Made by a program: the position numbers and the translations under genes
In this document: positions 44,004 to 53,009 of the stretch, piece by piece
How positions within the stretch are numbered: position 1 is the first letter of the stretch
How the letters are laid out: every line of letters starts with the position of its first letter
The notes under the pieces: generated by a model
The model's input: only the letters and a program-made list of their open reading frames with translations
Database searches by the model: none
Told to the model about the DNA's origin: nothing
Source: Thalassospira lucentensis
Lineage (GTDB): Bacteria > Pseudomonadota > Alphaproteobacteria > Rhodospirillales > Thalassospiraceae
Reading direction: 5' to 3'
Assembly: GCF_011806425.1 (NCBI RefSeq)
Contig: NZ_JAATOV010000002.1
Location: 1 to 64,000 of the forward strand
Length of the DNA: 64,000 bases

Positions 44004-45368
44004 TTAAGCGGTGGCGGTTTTCAAAAAGGCATCGATGGCGATGGCGGCTTGTTTGCCATCCTCGACCGACTGAACCGTCAGGTCTTCGCCACTTTTGATG
44101 CAATCCCCACCGGCAAAGACGCCGGGCGCGGTCGTTTGATAGGTGTCATCAACAATGATTTTGCCGCCGGTAATCTCCATCCCGGCAAGGTCATCGGTTT
44201 TGATTTTTTGTCCGATGGCTTTCAAAATCTGATCGGCGTGAACATCAAATGTTTCGCCGGTGCCGACCAATTTACCACTGTCATCAAGGGCGGTTTTTTC
44301 AAACGACATGCCTTGAAGTTTGCCATTGGTTTTGATCGCAACCGGCTTGGCCCAATAGCGCACAACAACACCGTTGGTTTTGGCCAGATCCTGTTCAAAC
44401 TCGGTCGCGGACATGTTTTCCGGTCCCCGACGATAAACAAGGGTCACTTCCGACGCCCCAAGGCGCTTGGCCTGAACCGCGGCATCAATGGCGGTATTGC
44501 CGCCGCCAATGACGATGACGTTATCGCCAACAGGCATTTCCGATTTTGGTTCTGTCTGGCGCAGCTGTTCGATAAAGGTGATGGCATCATCAACACCGGG
44601 GAATTCTTCGCCCTTCAGGCCAAGATTATTGGTTGATCCAAGACCAACACCAACAAACACCGCATCATGGGATTCTTTTAACGACGCGATGCTGATATCG
44701 CGGCCAAGGGCCTTGCCGTATTCAATGCGAATGCCGCCGATCCCCAGCAAAAATTCCACTTCGCGCTGGGCAAAATCATTGGTCATTTTATAGGCGGCCA
44801 AACCGTATTCGTTTAGGCCCCCCGGCTTTGCCTTGGCTTCGAACACGGTCACGTCATGACCCAGCATCGCCGCACGGTGCGCACAGGAAAGACCAGCGGG
44901 CCCAGCACCAACGACCGCAATTTTCTTGCCGGTTGCCTCAGCGCGTTTGAACGGATGGGGCAAATCGCGGTCCATTAAATGATCAACGGCAAAGCGTTGC
45001 AGGCTTCCGATTTCAACGGCGGTGTCTTCGGCAACGTTGCGAACACAGGCCTGTTCACACAGAACTTCTGTCGGGCAGGCCCGGGCACAGGTGCCGCCCA
45101 TGATGTTGGCCGACAAAATGGTTTTTGCCGCCCCATCCGGGTTGCCGGTGCTGATTTTGCGGATGAAACTTGGAATATCAATCGATGTCGGGCATGCGGT
45201 GACACATGGCGCGTCATAGCAATACAGGCAGCGATTGCTCTCTGCCATCGCCTGTAAGCTGGAATAAGCCGGATGCAGATCGGAAAACCCGTCATCATGG
45301 GCATCGTTATGGCCGATGCCGTGGGCTTTGGCGGGTTTGGGTGCTTGCTTGGCCTGCAAGTTGGTCAT
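44004..45368 (-). CDS. preT: NAD-dependent dihydropyrimidine dehydrogenase, subunit PreT
   Basis: A 454-residue protein like the small subunit of glutamate synthase. The N-terminal iron-sulfur region has CLYCYDAPCVTACPTSIDIPSFI and a further CARACPTEVLCEQAC. It is followed by the FAD motif AVVGAGPAGLSCAHRAAMLG and the NAD(P) motif VIGGGNTAIDAAV. It passes electrons from NADH to PreA. The start is ATG 45368 with GGGAG upstream. First gene of the preT-preA-amidohydrolase operon, 312 bases downstream of a RutR-like box. Confidence 0.95.
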   Translation of the reverse strand: MTNLQAKQAPKPAKAHGIGHNDAHDDGFSDLHPAYSSLQAMAESNRCLYCYDAPCVTACPTSIDIPSFIRKISTGNPDGAAKTILSANIMGGTCARACPTEVLCEQACVRNVAEDTAVEIGSLQRFAVDHLMDRDLPHPFKRAEATGKKIAVVGAGPAGLSCAHRAAMLGHDVTVFEAKAKPGGLNEYGLAAYKMTNDFAQREVEFLLGIGGIRIEYGKALGRDISIASLKESHDAVFVGVGLGSTNNLGLKGEEFPGVDDAITFIEQLRQTEPKSEMPVGDNVIVIGGGNTAIDAAVQAKRLGASEVTLVYRRGPENMSATEFEQDLAKTNGVVVRYWAKPVAIKTNGKLQGMSFEKTALDDSGKLVGTGETFDVHADQILKAIGQKIKTDDLAGMEITGGKIIVDDTYQTTAPGVFAGGDCIKSGEDLTVQSVEDGKQAAIAIDAFLKTATA

Positions 45369-46185
45369 GTGTTTTGTCTCCCTGCCTAAAAGGCGTCCTC
45401 TCCTGACGTCAGCGAGAGACAAAACAAGAATGCACGACAGTTAAACCAAACGCCAAATCCGATCCCGCACGATGGAATCAAGATACATTTGTGGCGTGTG
45501 CGGACGGGCGGGCCCGACCACCTGATGGTCTATTTGTACGAACATTCTTGGCGTATCCATCCGGCTTATGCCGGATTGTTTCCCAGTATTTTGATCTGCC
45601 GCGTCTTTATGTTTTCGGGTTTATCCCCGGTTGAGTACGCGTACAGATGCCTCTCTCTGACGGAAACAGCATGTCCAATCCTGATCACTTGGTCAAGATT
45701 AAAAATTCACCAAACGCGTTAAGGTCAAAAACCGCTATTAAACCGCGACCAAAGCAGCAGAAATCGCACATGTCGCCATAACGGCCCCCTGCCCCGGACC
45801 AAACGCCCTGGCAACAAAACAACCCCAGATTAAACATTCATTGAAAAGATGTGACGCGGTAGCACGCGATTGGCGAGCGGCGACGGCGCGAAACTTTATC
45901 GGACGCACATATCATTCTGACCGAGGTATTTAGCCCTTTTTCCCATCCCCATCGCTCAATCAAAAACAACCAATAAACAATCCTAAATCAACTTTTTAGC
46001 GAAAATGATTCATTTTCATGTAACCTTCATTTCGTGTCGCATTCAACTGGTGGTGGGCAAAACTTTATCGACGGGTCCGTCGTGCCGCCGCCACGAACCA
46101 TCGCGACACGGTGCAAAGATATCCTTTTCGCATCACGTGCCGGGGAGAACTACCTGACAATTTTATCTCAGATCAGGAGAAGCAC
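45369..46185. other. Long gene-free region between preT and uspA
   Basis: An 817-base region between divergent genes. An open frame at 45489-45722 has no ribosome site, odd composition and no recognisable family, so I do not call it a gene. Present are the RutR-like box (45681-45696), a small hairpin ATCCGGC-TTAT-GCCGGAT (45559-45576) and an A+T-rich stretch (about 45960-46040) that probably carries the uspA promoter. No tRNA or known RNA motif was seen. Confidence 0.6.
45681..45696. promoter_or_regulatory. RutR-like operator box upstream of preT
   Basis: CTGATCACTTGGTCAA matches the RutR consensus TTGACCANNTGGTCAA at 12 of 14 fixed positions, with one half-site, TGGTCAA, perfect. It lies 313 bases upstream of preT. 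With the box at 37848 it links both ends of the pyrimidine region to the same regulator. Confidence 0.62.
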
Positions 46186-46620
46186 ATGACCGAACAGCCG
46201 ATCCTTGTAGGCTATGACGGAACAGATGCCGCACAGCGTGCAGCAGAATTCGCCGGGGAACGGGCAGCCGCGATTGGCTGTGCCGTGCATCTGGTTTTTG
46301 TTCTGGAATGGTCGCCATACAGCTTCCTTTCAACAAAGGAACTGGAAGAAAGACATCAACGCCGAACAGAAGAATTGTCGCGGGCAGAGGAAACGCTCAA
46401 GCCTGCGCTGGAGGCTCTCGCGAAACTGAAAGTTCCGGTGACGTCGGAGGTCCGATACGGCCATTCCGGCGAGCTGATCTGTGCAATCGCGAAAGACAAA
46501 AACGCATCGCAGATCATTCTTGGCCGAAAGGGCGGCTCTGCGCTGGGTGCGCGGTTGCTGGGCAGTTTGCCCCTGACATTGGTCCAGGCATCGCCTGTTC
46601 CGGTCACGGTCGTTCCATAA
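46186..46620 (+). CDS. Universal stress protein, UspA family
   Basis: A 144-residue UspA-fold protein of the ATP-binding type: the C-terminal motif [15 protein letters not shown] fits G-2x-G-9x-G(S/T). The start is ATG 46186, preceded by AGGAGA, inside a longer open frame. It lies 35 bases before an AGCS symporter gene and is probably co-transcribed. Usp proteins encoded next to transporters often regulate them; this is inference. Confidence 0.9.
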   Translation: MTEQPILVGYDGTDAAQRAAEFAGERAAAIGCAVHLVFVLEWSPYSFLSTKELEERHQRRTEELSRAEETLKPALEALAKLKVPVTSEVRYGHSGELICAIAKDKNASQIILGRKGGSALGARLLGSLPLTLVQASPVPVTVVP

Positions 46621-46655
46621 GGCGATCCCCTTACAAGACAAACCGGAGAAACTTC

Positions 46656-48176
46656 ATGTTCTGGAAAAAGACAGCAGCGGCAAGCACCGTTGCATTCGCA
46701 TCGGCTGTCCTGCCACATGTCGCCACCGCGCAGGAAGTCACCCTAGACGAGAAAATCAATCAAGTCGTCGCCCCCGTTTCAAACGTCATCGCCGGCTTCA
46801 TGTTCTATTCGGTCCCAGTGGCAGGGACGGACTTTCCGCTTATTGTTGGCTGGTTGGTCGTGGCCGCAACCATCTTTACGCTTTATTTCGGGTTTGTGCA
46901 GTTTCGCAAATTCAGTCACGCCATCGCCTTGGTCAAAGGGGATTATTCCCATCCCGAAGATGCCGGCGAAGTATCGCACTTTCAGGCCCTTGCCACCGCC
47001 CTTTCGGGGACGGTCGGGCTTGGTAATATTGCCGGTGTGGCCGTGGCGGTTTCGATTGGCGGGCCGGGTGCAACATTTTGGATGATCTTGGCCGGGTTGC
47101 TTGGCATGGCATCAAAATTCACCGAATGTACGCTGGGCGTTAAATACCGTAATGAATATGCCGATGGCCGGGTATCTGGTGGGCCAATGTATTACCTGTC
47201 CAAGGGATTGGCCGCCAAGGGCAAACCCGGCATTGGCAAGGTTCTGGCCGTTGTCTTTTCGGTTTGTTGTATTGGTGGGGCCGTTGGTGGCGGCAACATG
47301 TTCCAATCCAATCAAGCCTTTCAGCAGATCGTCAATGTCACCGGCGGGCCGCAAAGCGTGCTTGCCGGATCGGGCTGGTTATTTGGTCTGGTGATGGCAA
47401 TCATTGTCGGCGTGGTGATTATTGGCGGCATTAAATCCATCGCCAAGGTTACCGAGAAAATCGTGCCCTTGATGGCGGTGATTTATGTCACCGCCGGGAT
47501 GATCATTATCATCAGCAACATCACCATGGTCGGGGATGCCTTTGCCCAAATTTTCGTTGGTGCCTTTACCGGTGCGGGCGTTGCCGGTGGCATGATCGGT
47601 GCGCTTATTCAGGGCTTTAAACGTGCGGCCTTTTCCAACGAAGCGGGCATTGGCTCGGCCGCCATCGCCCATGCCGCCGTTCGGACCAAAGAACCGGTGA
47701 CAGAGGGGTATGTCGCCCTTTTGGAACCGTTCATTGATACGGTGGTGATCTGCACCATGACCGCCCTTGTCATTACCATCAGTGGCGAACTTAATTCCGG
47801 CCTGACCGGGGTTGAGTTGACATCAGCCGCCTTTGCATCAGCCTTTACGTGGTTCCCGCTGGTGCTGGCCTTGGCGGTTGTGCTGTTTGCCTTTTCCACC
47901 ATGTTGTCATGGTCGTATTACGGGCTGAAAGCCTGGACCTATTTGGTCGGCGAAGGGACAGGCAAGGAGATCGTTTTCAAACTGTTCTTCTGCTTGTGTG
48001 TGATCCTTGGGGCGTCGATGAACCTTGGCCCGGTGATTGATTTTTCCGATTCCATGATCTTTGCCATGGCGATCCCCAACATCATTGGCCTGTATTTCCT
48101 GATGCCGGTGGTGCGCGCGGAAATCAGCCAATATTGGGATAAAATCGACCGCGGCGAGATCAGAAAAGTCAAATAG
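46656..48176 (+). CDS. Sodium:alanine (AGCS-family) amino acid symporter
   Basis: A 506-residue AGCS transporter with about 11 membrane segments. Typical stretches are [33 protein letters not shown] and [20 protein letters not shown]. It imports alanine, glycine or similar amino acids with Na+. The N-terminus (1-25, ending VATAQE) looks like a cleavable signal peptide, seen in some alphaproteobacterial members but not in the classical ones. The start is ATG 46656 with CGGAGAAA upstream. It ends at a strong hairpin. Confidence 0.92.
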   Translation: MFWKKTAAASTVAFASAVLPHVATAQEVTLDEKINQVVAPVSNVIAGFMFYSVPVAGTDFPLIVGWLVVAATIFTLYFGFVQFRKFSHAIALVKGDYSHPEDAGEVSHFQALATALSGTVGLGNIAGVAVAVSIGGPGATFWMILAGLLGMASKFTECTLGVKYRNEYADGRVSGGPMYYLSKGLAAKGKPGIGKVLAVVFSVCCIGGAVGGGNMFQSNQAFQQIVNVTGGPQSVLAGSGWLFGLVMAIIVGVVIIGGIKSIAKVTEKIVPLMAVIYVTAGMIIIISNITMVGDAFAQIFVGAFTGAGVAGGMIGALIQGFKRAAFSNEAGIGSAAIAHAAVRTKEPVTEGYVALLEPFIDTVVICTMTALVITISGELNSGLTGVELTSAAFASAFTWFPLVLALAVVLFAFSTMLSWSYYGLKAWTYLVGEGTGKEIVFKLFFCLCVILGASMNLGPVIDFSDSMIFAMAIPNIIGLYFLMPVVRAEISQYWDKIDRGEIRKVK

Positions 48177-48205
48177 CCCTATTGATGATCGCCAAGATAA
48201 AAGCA

Positions 48206-48238
48206 CAAACACCCCTGCAACTGTGTCAGGGGTGTTTG
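48206..48238. terminator. Terminator between AGCS gene and ABC permease gene
   Basis: A perfect 12-base-pair stem, CAAACACCCCTG with CAGGGGTGTTTG, and a nine-base loop, between two convergent genes. Confidence 0.8.
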
Positions 48239-48287
48239 ACTTTCATGACAGAGGCCGCCGCAACGGCCAACCATCTGGAATTGTGCA

Positions 48288-49139
48288 TTACGCGACAATT
48301 ACTTTTCGACGCGATGTCGTGCGAGACTTGCGGGCCGAAACCGTCTCGGCCAGCGCAGTGATCAAGATACAAATCGCCATCAAAATAACCGAAATGGCCG
48401 ATGCTGCCGGAAGGTCACTTCCGGTTTCCGATATCTTAGAATACAGCACCAAAGGCAAAATATTGACCTGGGTTCCGACGAGGGCCAGTGCGGTGCCATA
48501 CGCACCAAAAGCCACCGCAGATGTCAGACAAAATGCAGAAATAAAGCCGGGAATAAGTTGCGGCAGCAAAATATCGAGATGCGCACGAAAACCAGATGCC
48601 CCCATCGATTTTGCCGCGTTAATCTGGGCATAATCGAAATTCACAAGTGGGGGCAACAACACCATGACCACGCGCGGAATAAGATAATAGGAATAGGTGA
48701 AACCAAGACCAAGCGGCGAGAAAATAAAGCCGCCAATAACGGCTGGATCTGCACCGATCTCGGCCAGCAAGCTTGTCACAAAACCTGCCCGGCCAAATGT
48801 CAGGATAAACCCATAGGCCACGATCAAACCTGAAAATGTCAGCGGCAAAGAAATGCCAAACATCAGCAATGTGCGTATGCGTTCAGATTTGCTCGCCAGA
48901 TGCAAAGACACAAAGTAACCGACCACCAGCGAAAACAACGGCGCGGCAAGACCAATGACAAAGCTGCCCTTTAACCCGGCCCAAAAAACCGGATCGGAGA
49001 CGACCCTGCCATAGGCAGAGCCGCCACCCGAAAAAGAGTCCGCTGCAACAAAGATCAGAGGCAGGATAAAGAATGCGAACAGGAACACCGTTGCCGGCAA
49101 AGCAAGCCAAATCAGCGCCCGTTTAGGAAGTCCTATCAT
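48288..49139 (-). CDS. ABC transporter permease (CysW/PotC-like)
   Basis: A 283-residue permease with about six membrane segments and an EAA-like loop (AAKSMGASGFRAHLDILLPQLIPGFISAF). It is the last gene of the four-gene ABC operon. The superfamily is that of iron(III), polyamine, sulfate and 2-aminoethylphosphonate importers. The start is ATG 49139. It follows the binding-protein gene by 47 bases. Confidence 0.88.
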   Translation of the reverse strand: MIGLPKRALIWLALPATVFLFAFFILPLIFVAADSFSGGGSAYGRVVSDPVFWAGLKGSFVIGLAAPLFSLVVGYFVSLHLASKSERIRTLLMFGISLPLTFSGLIVAYGFILTFGRAGFVTSLLAEIGADPAVIGGFIFSPLGLGFTYSYYLIPRVVMVLLPPLVNFDYAQINAAKSMGASGFRAHLDILLPQLIPGFISAFCLTSAVAFGAYGTALALVGTQVNILPLVLYSKISETGSDLPAASAISVILMAICILITALAETVSARKSRTTSRRKVIVA

Positions 49140-49186
49140 GTTATCCGATCTCCGGTGTCAGGACCTGCAAGAGATGCAGGGATAGA

Positions 49187-50257
49187 TTACTGCCCAAGAA
49201 CAGCCTTGGACCAACCACTGTCGATTTCAGCTTTAAGCTTGGTTGCCTTAACGATATCAAGCGGCTTGATCTGTGGGGCATCAGGCATTTTTTCAGCGAC
49301 ATCTGCTGGCAGCTTGATCCCCGGAACTGACGGGCGCACATAGCCTTCGGCAAAGGTCACCTGACCTTCTTCGGTCATGATGTAGTTAAGCCAAAGTTTG
49401 GCGGCCGACGGGTTCGGTGCATCTTTGACCATGCTGATGGCATAAGGGGCCGCCGCAGATGCTTCTTTGGGGATGACAACATCAATGTCGTCGCCCATGC
49501 CGTCTTTGTATTTCGCTTTCAGGCCATCATTTTCATACCCGACCCAGATCGGGATTTCGCCTTTAAGGAACTGCGCATAGGGCGTGGTGCCCATGGTCCG
49601 AAGAACGTTTTCAGATTTGTGCAGTTTGGCCAAATACTCGATACCCGGTTTAACGTCATCCATACTGCCGCCATTGCCAAAGGCCGCGGCAAAGACAACA
49701 ACCTGACCCTGCCCGGTGGAACGCGGATCAAGATAGACAACCGAATTCTTGTATTCAGGCTTCAACAAATCCGCCCAGCTTTGCGGGGTATTTTTGACCA
49801 GCTTTTTGTTGACCAGAAAGGCAACATCAAGTTTGTGAATGGTGAACCATTTACCTGCTTCATCGCGCAGTTCTGACGGAAGTTTATCAAAATTGACCGG
49901 TTCAAACGGCGCAACAACATCCCGATCAACAGCATCAAGGGCAGAACCGGCGAAATAATACGCGGTATCGGCCTGTGGGCGATTGCGCGATTTATCAAGG
50001 GCCACAACGGTCGCAGCCGATCCAAGATCGTTATAGACCATCTCAACACCCGGATAGCGCTTTTTGAAGTTTTTGAACTGCGCAGCCCAGTTCGCCCAAG
50101 TTGGCCCGGTATCAAACGAAACAACCAGACCTTCTTCTTTGGCCTGTTCGTAAAGGGCTTTTTCGCCGTCATACAATTCCGGCCCGTCAAATGCGTGTGC
50201 CGTGATGGGCAACATGGAAAGTGCGGCAACCACTGCTGCCTTGATCTTAAACGCCAT
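49187..50257 (-). CDS. ABC transporter substrate-binding protein (iron/phosphonate/polyamine type)
   Basis: A 356-residue periplasmic binding protein of the family 1/PotD-FbpA type. The signal peptide is about residues 1-21 (KIKAAVVAALSMLPITAHA), and the mature start is FDGPELYDGEKALYEQAKEEGLVVSF. The Tyr pair that holds iron in FbpA is not evident, so a sugar phosphate, phosphonate or organic ligand is at least as likely as iron. The start is ATG 50257 with AGGAGA upstream; a 61-residue in-frame extension is not supported. Confidence 0.88.
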   Translation of the reverse strand: MAFKIKAAVVAALSMLPITAHAFDGPELYDGEKALYEQAKEEGLVVSFDTGPTWANWAAQFKNFKKRYPGVEMVYNDLGSAATVVALDKSRNRPQADTAYYFAGSALDAVDRDVVAPFEPVNFDKLPSELRDEAGKWFTIHKLDVAFLVNKKLVKNTPQSWADLLKPEYKNSVVYLDPRSTGQGQVVVFAAAFGNGGSMDDVKPGIEYLAKLHKSENVLRTMGTTPYAQFLKGEIPIWVGYENDGLKAKYKDGMGDDIDVVIPKEASAAAPYAISMVKDAPNPSAAKLWLNYIMTEEGQVTFAEGYVRPSVPGIKLPADVAEKMPDAPQIKPLDIVKATKLKAEIDSGWSKAVLGQ

Positions 50258-50276
50258 TGGTCGTTCTCCTGGTGAG

Positions 50277-51320
50277 TTAATCGTCCTGCAAGGGAAGAAG
50301 TCGGACGCTGTCGGAAGGAATGGAAATACGTGAAAGTGAACCGCGATCCCCGGTTTCACCGGTGATGACACTGCCCGCAATTGACAAGTCATAGCGGCGC
50401 ACAGCCCCCAAAAACCTGTCTTGCACCAGCGTGCCATCAAAACAATTCGCGGCGTGTTTGGGGTTTTGGTCGCCAGTCAGCGGTATGATCGCCTCTGGCC
50501 GGACCATGACATTGACCCGGTCGCCGGCGACCCAATCGCTGGCATCGCAGGTGATGTCACCAAATTCGGTGCGAACACATGCTGATGAAACAACATCCCC
50601 AACCCAAAGATTGGCCTTGCCAACAAATGCGGCCACCGTGGCATTAAACGGCTTGTCATAAAGGTCCTTTGGCGATGCGACTTGCAAGATCTCACCGCGA
50701 TGAACCACCGCAATACGATCTGCCATCGACAGGGCTTCTTCCTGATCGTGGGTCACATGAATGGTGGCAATTTGTGCGGTGCGCTGAACATGGGTGATCA
50801 AGTCACGCATTTCGGTGCGCAACGACGCATCAAGGGCGGAAAGCGGTTCATCAAGCAATAAGGCCTTTGGTTGGTAAACAAGCGCTCGCGCCAGGGCGAC
50901 ACGTTGTTGCTGCCCACCAGACAAGGTTGCAGGCAACCGATCCGCCGCCGAAGACAAGCCGACTTCGCCAAGCGCCTTTATCGCACGCTCCGCCCGTTCG
51001 GCCCGATCAACACCACGCAGACGCAGCGGATAAGCAACGTTTTCAAGCACAGTCATATGCGGGAACAGGGCATAGGATTGAAAGACAATGCCCAAATCAC
51101 GGTGGCGCGCCGCCACCCCGCTGACATCTTTGCCATCAATCCAGATGCTGCCCGATTGCGGCTCCATGAACCCGGCGAGCAGTTTTAACAACGTGCTTTT
51201 ACCCGATCCTGACGGACCAATAACGGCAAGCAACTCGCCCTTTTCAACGCGAAGGTTCACGTTGGAAATACCACCTTCGCCATCGCCGTAACGATAGGCA
51301 ACATTATCAAAACGAATCAT
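50277..51320 (-). CDS. ABC transporter ATP-binding protein (PotA/FbpC-like)
   Basis: A 347-residue ATPase with intact Walker A (GPSGSGKST), signature (LSGGQQQRV), Walker B (ALLLDEP) and H-loop (VTHDQEEAL), plus a C-terminal TOBE domain (about 240-347). One ATPase would serve both permeases as a homodimer. The ATG overlaps the upstream permease stop by one base (TAATG). Ligand unknown. Confidence 0.93.
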   Translation of the reverse strand: MIRFDNVAYRYGDGEGGISNVNLRVEKGELLAVIGPSGSGKSTLLKLLAGFMEPQSGSIWIDGKDVSGVAARHRDLGIVFQSYALFPHMTVLENVAYPLRLRGVDRAERAERAIKALGEVGLSSAADRLPATLSGGQQQRVALARALVYQPKALLLDEPLSALDASLRTEMRDLITHVQRTAQIATIHVTHDQEEALSMADRIAVVHRGEILQVASPKDLYDKPFNATVAAFVGKANLWVGDVVSSACVRTEFGDITCDASDWVAGDRVNVMVRPEAIIPLTGDQNPKHAANCFDGTLVQDRFLGAVRRYDLSIAGSVITGETGDRGSLSRISIPSDSVRLLPLQDD

Positions 51321-52105
51321 TATACACGTACCTTTTGACGCATTCGTGTCAAACGCGCACCGAATGCACCGCCACCAGCTGCCAACAGAGCCAAGACGAT
51401 AAGAATAACTGTCGCTGCACAGGCAAGCCCGGTTGCACCATAAAAGGCCTGCAACAAAACAACCGGATATGTCCGCGACAAGAAGCCAGAGATCAGATTG
51501 GAAATTTGAAATTCGCCGATTGAAATCGCGGACACCATCATCAAACCTGACAGCAGGCTGTACCGAATGGACGGCAAAACAATATCAATGAACCGCCGCC
51601 AGAAACCGGCACTCAGTGTTTCGGCGACCTTTTCCATTTCAGAAATGCCCAGGCGATCCATATCGGTCAGCAACGTGCCAACCAGATAAGGCAAAGTCAG
51701 CACGCAATGCGCACAAATCAACAGCCATGTCGAGCCAAGCCATGGCAACACGTCACTGGAAAACACAATGATAAAGCCAAAACCAAGGACCAGCTCAGGC
51801 ACAGCCACCGGAAGCAGGGTGAAAATGCGCGCCGCCAGACGAACGCCGCGATTTGCCGCTGAAAACACCGCATAAGCAAACGGCACCCCCAATAGAACAT
51901 TGATCACACATGTCGCGGCAACAACCTCAAGGCTGGTCAAAAACGCCCGTCGAAAACTGGGATCCTCGGCAACCGTTGCATACCAATCAAAAGTAAATCC
52001 GGTTGGCAGCAGCGTATTTGTCCACGTCGCCCCAAATGAGCCCACCAGCAAAAGCGCGATCGGGGCCAACAGATAAACGCTGTAAAGAAACGTTGTTAAC
52101 CCCAT
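51320..52105 (-). CDS. ABC transporter permease (first gene of operon)
   Basis: A 261-residue permease with about six membrane segments and an EAA loop (EKVAETLSAGFWRRFIDIVLPSIRYSLLSGL). It begins the operon permease, ATPase, binding protein, permease, an unusual order that splits the two permease genes. The region upstream (52106-52276) has several TTACA half-sites that may bind the DeoR regulator. Confidence 0.88.
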   Translation of the reverse strand: MGLTTFLYSVYLLAPIALLLVGSFGATWTNTLLPTGFTFDWYATVAEDPSFRRAFLTSLEVVAATCVINVLLGVPFAYAVFSAANRGVRLAARIFTLLPVAVPELVLGFGFIIVFSSDVLPWLGSTWLLICAHCVLTLPYLVGTLLTDMDRLGISEMEKVAETLSAGFWRRFIDIVLPSIRYSLLSGLMMVSAISIGEFQISNLISGFLSRTYPVVLLQAFYGATGLACAATVILIVLALLAAGGGAFGARLTRMRQKVRV

Positions 52106-52194
52106 AAAACTGGTTCCATCATAAAACCGTATCCTTGGTGATTTCCAAAGCCCGACTGACCATATGGCCCGACGGCTTGTTCGTTGGCGTCAAT

Positions 52195-52236
52195 TTACAG
52201 ACTTCCAAAATTTACACCAATGTAAGTTTTATTACA
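52195..52236. promoter_or_regulatory. TTACA/TGTAA repeat cluster upstream of the ABC operon
   Basis: The half-site TTACA occurs at 52195-52199, 52212-52216 and 52232-52236, and TGTAA at 52221-52225. Together 52212-52225 form a perfect palindrome, TTACA-CCAA-TGTAA. The same half-sites occur between the LOG and deoR genes. It is a good operator candidate for the DeoR-family regulator. Confidence 0.55.
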
Positions 52237-52276
52237 TTTGAGGGCACAGCATCTACGCACCGCGCTGCACGCGAAA

Positions 52277-52921
52277 TCACTCCCCCAGAAACGCCACAGC
52301 GACCTCGGCCATCACACTGTCAACATCTTGAAAACGCGGAACACCCTGAACTTCCGGCGCACTTGGCAAGGCAAAAACCGGACGGTCATAATGCAGCCCA
52401 TAGGCCATTTCCGTGATCGTGCCAAACCCGCCACCAACAGCCACAAGAACCCGTGCTGCGCGCGCAATGATCGAGTTTCGGGTTGGGCCGATTCCGCTTG
52501 CCAGCGGGATGGTGACATATGGATTTGCGGTTTCCCATTCACCGTCAGGCAGAAGCCCCATGACGATACCGCCCGCCTCCGAAGCACCGCGTGAAGCGGC
52601 CTCCATGACCCCGGACCGGCCACCAGTCAGAAGCGCATAACCAACTTCACCCAGTTTACGGCCCAGATCTTCGGCCATCTCGCACTCTTCTGCACTGGCT
52701 TCCTTTGCGCCGATTACAGCAACCGGCACCTGACGCACCTTTTGGGTTGCAAACAACCAAACCATGGCTTCTTCGGGGGTAACATTTTTACGATCAGAAG
52801 AACCGTCCTTAACCTCTGTTGCCGCGGCGCCAGATACGCCCCATGACAACATCCATGGATCAAAGGTTTCATTGCCGCGACAAAGTTGATTTTTTTGGAG
52901 ATCAATATAAAGCTGTTGCAA
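52277..52921 (-). CDS. LOG-family (SLOG, TIGR00725-type) protein
   Basis: A 214-residue Rossmann-like protein. The core (about 65-210) has VAVIGAKEASAEE, the phosphate-binding GYALLTGGRSGVMEAASRGASEAGG and the VAVGGGFGTITEMAYGL motif, a variant of the PGGxGTxxE active-site motif of cytokinin-activating LOG enzymes. Related SLOG domains bind or cleave nucleotides and sugar phosphates. The N-terminal 60 residues are not part of the usual core. The start is TTG 52921, with AAAGGA seven bases upstream. It is divergent from deoR and shares its control region. The substrate is unknown. Confidence 0.78.
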   Translation of the reverse strand: MQQLYIDLQKNQLCRGNETFDPWMLSWGVSGAAATEVKDGSSDRKNVTPEEAMVWLFATQKVRQVPVAVIGAKEASAEECEMAEDLGRKLGEVGYALLTGGRSGVMEAASRGASEAGGIVMGLLPDGEWETANPYVTIPLASGIGPTRNSIIARAARVLVAVGGGFGTITEMAYGLHYDRPVFALPSAPEVQGVPRFQDVDSVMAEVAVAFLGE

Positions 52922-52957
52922 CGTTGCGTCCTTTCACAAAAAAACAATCGCCAAGTG

Positions 52958-52973
52958 TGTAATATAGTTTACA
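52958..52973. promoter_or_regulatory. Possible DeoR operator between LOG and deoR genes
   Basis: TGTAA-N6-TTACA, a short inverted repeat 37 bases upstream of deoR and 37 upstream of the LOG gene. Its half-sites match the cluster in front of the ABC operon, which supports one regulator for all three transcripts. Confidence 0.5.
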
Positions 52974-53009
52974 AATAAAATTCCAGAGAAAGATTTAAGG
53001 CAGTTTGGA

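Noticed and set aside
45489..45722. Possible 77-residue gene in the preT-uspA gap
   Set aside because: No ribosome site, unusual composition (many Cys, Pro, Ser, Arg) and no recognisable motif. It also overlaps the RutR-like box.
49187..50257. Firm assignment of the ABC system at 48-52 kb to iron uptake
   Set aside because: The binding protein does not show the Tyr pair of FbpA clearly, and the DeoR and LOG neighbours point to a sugar-phosphate or nucleotide-like ligand. I leave the substrate open.
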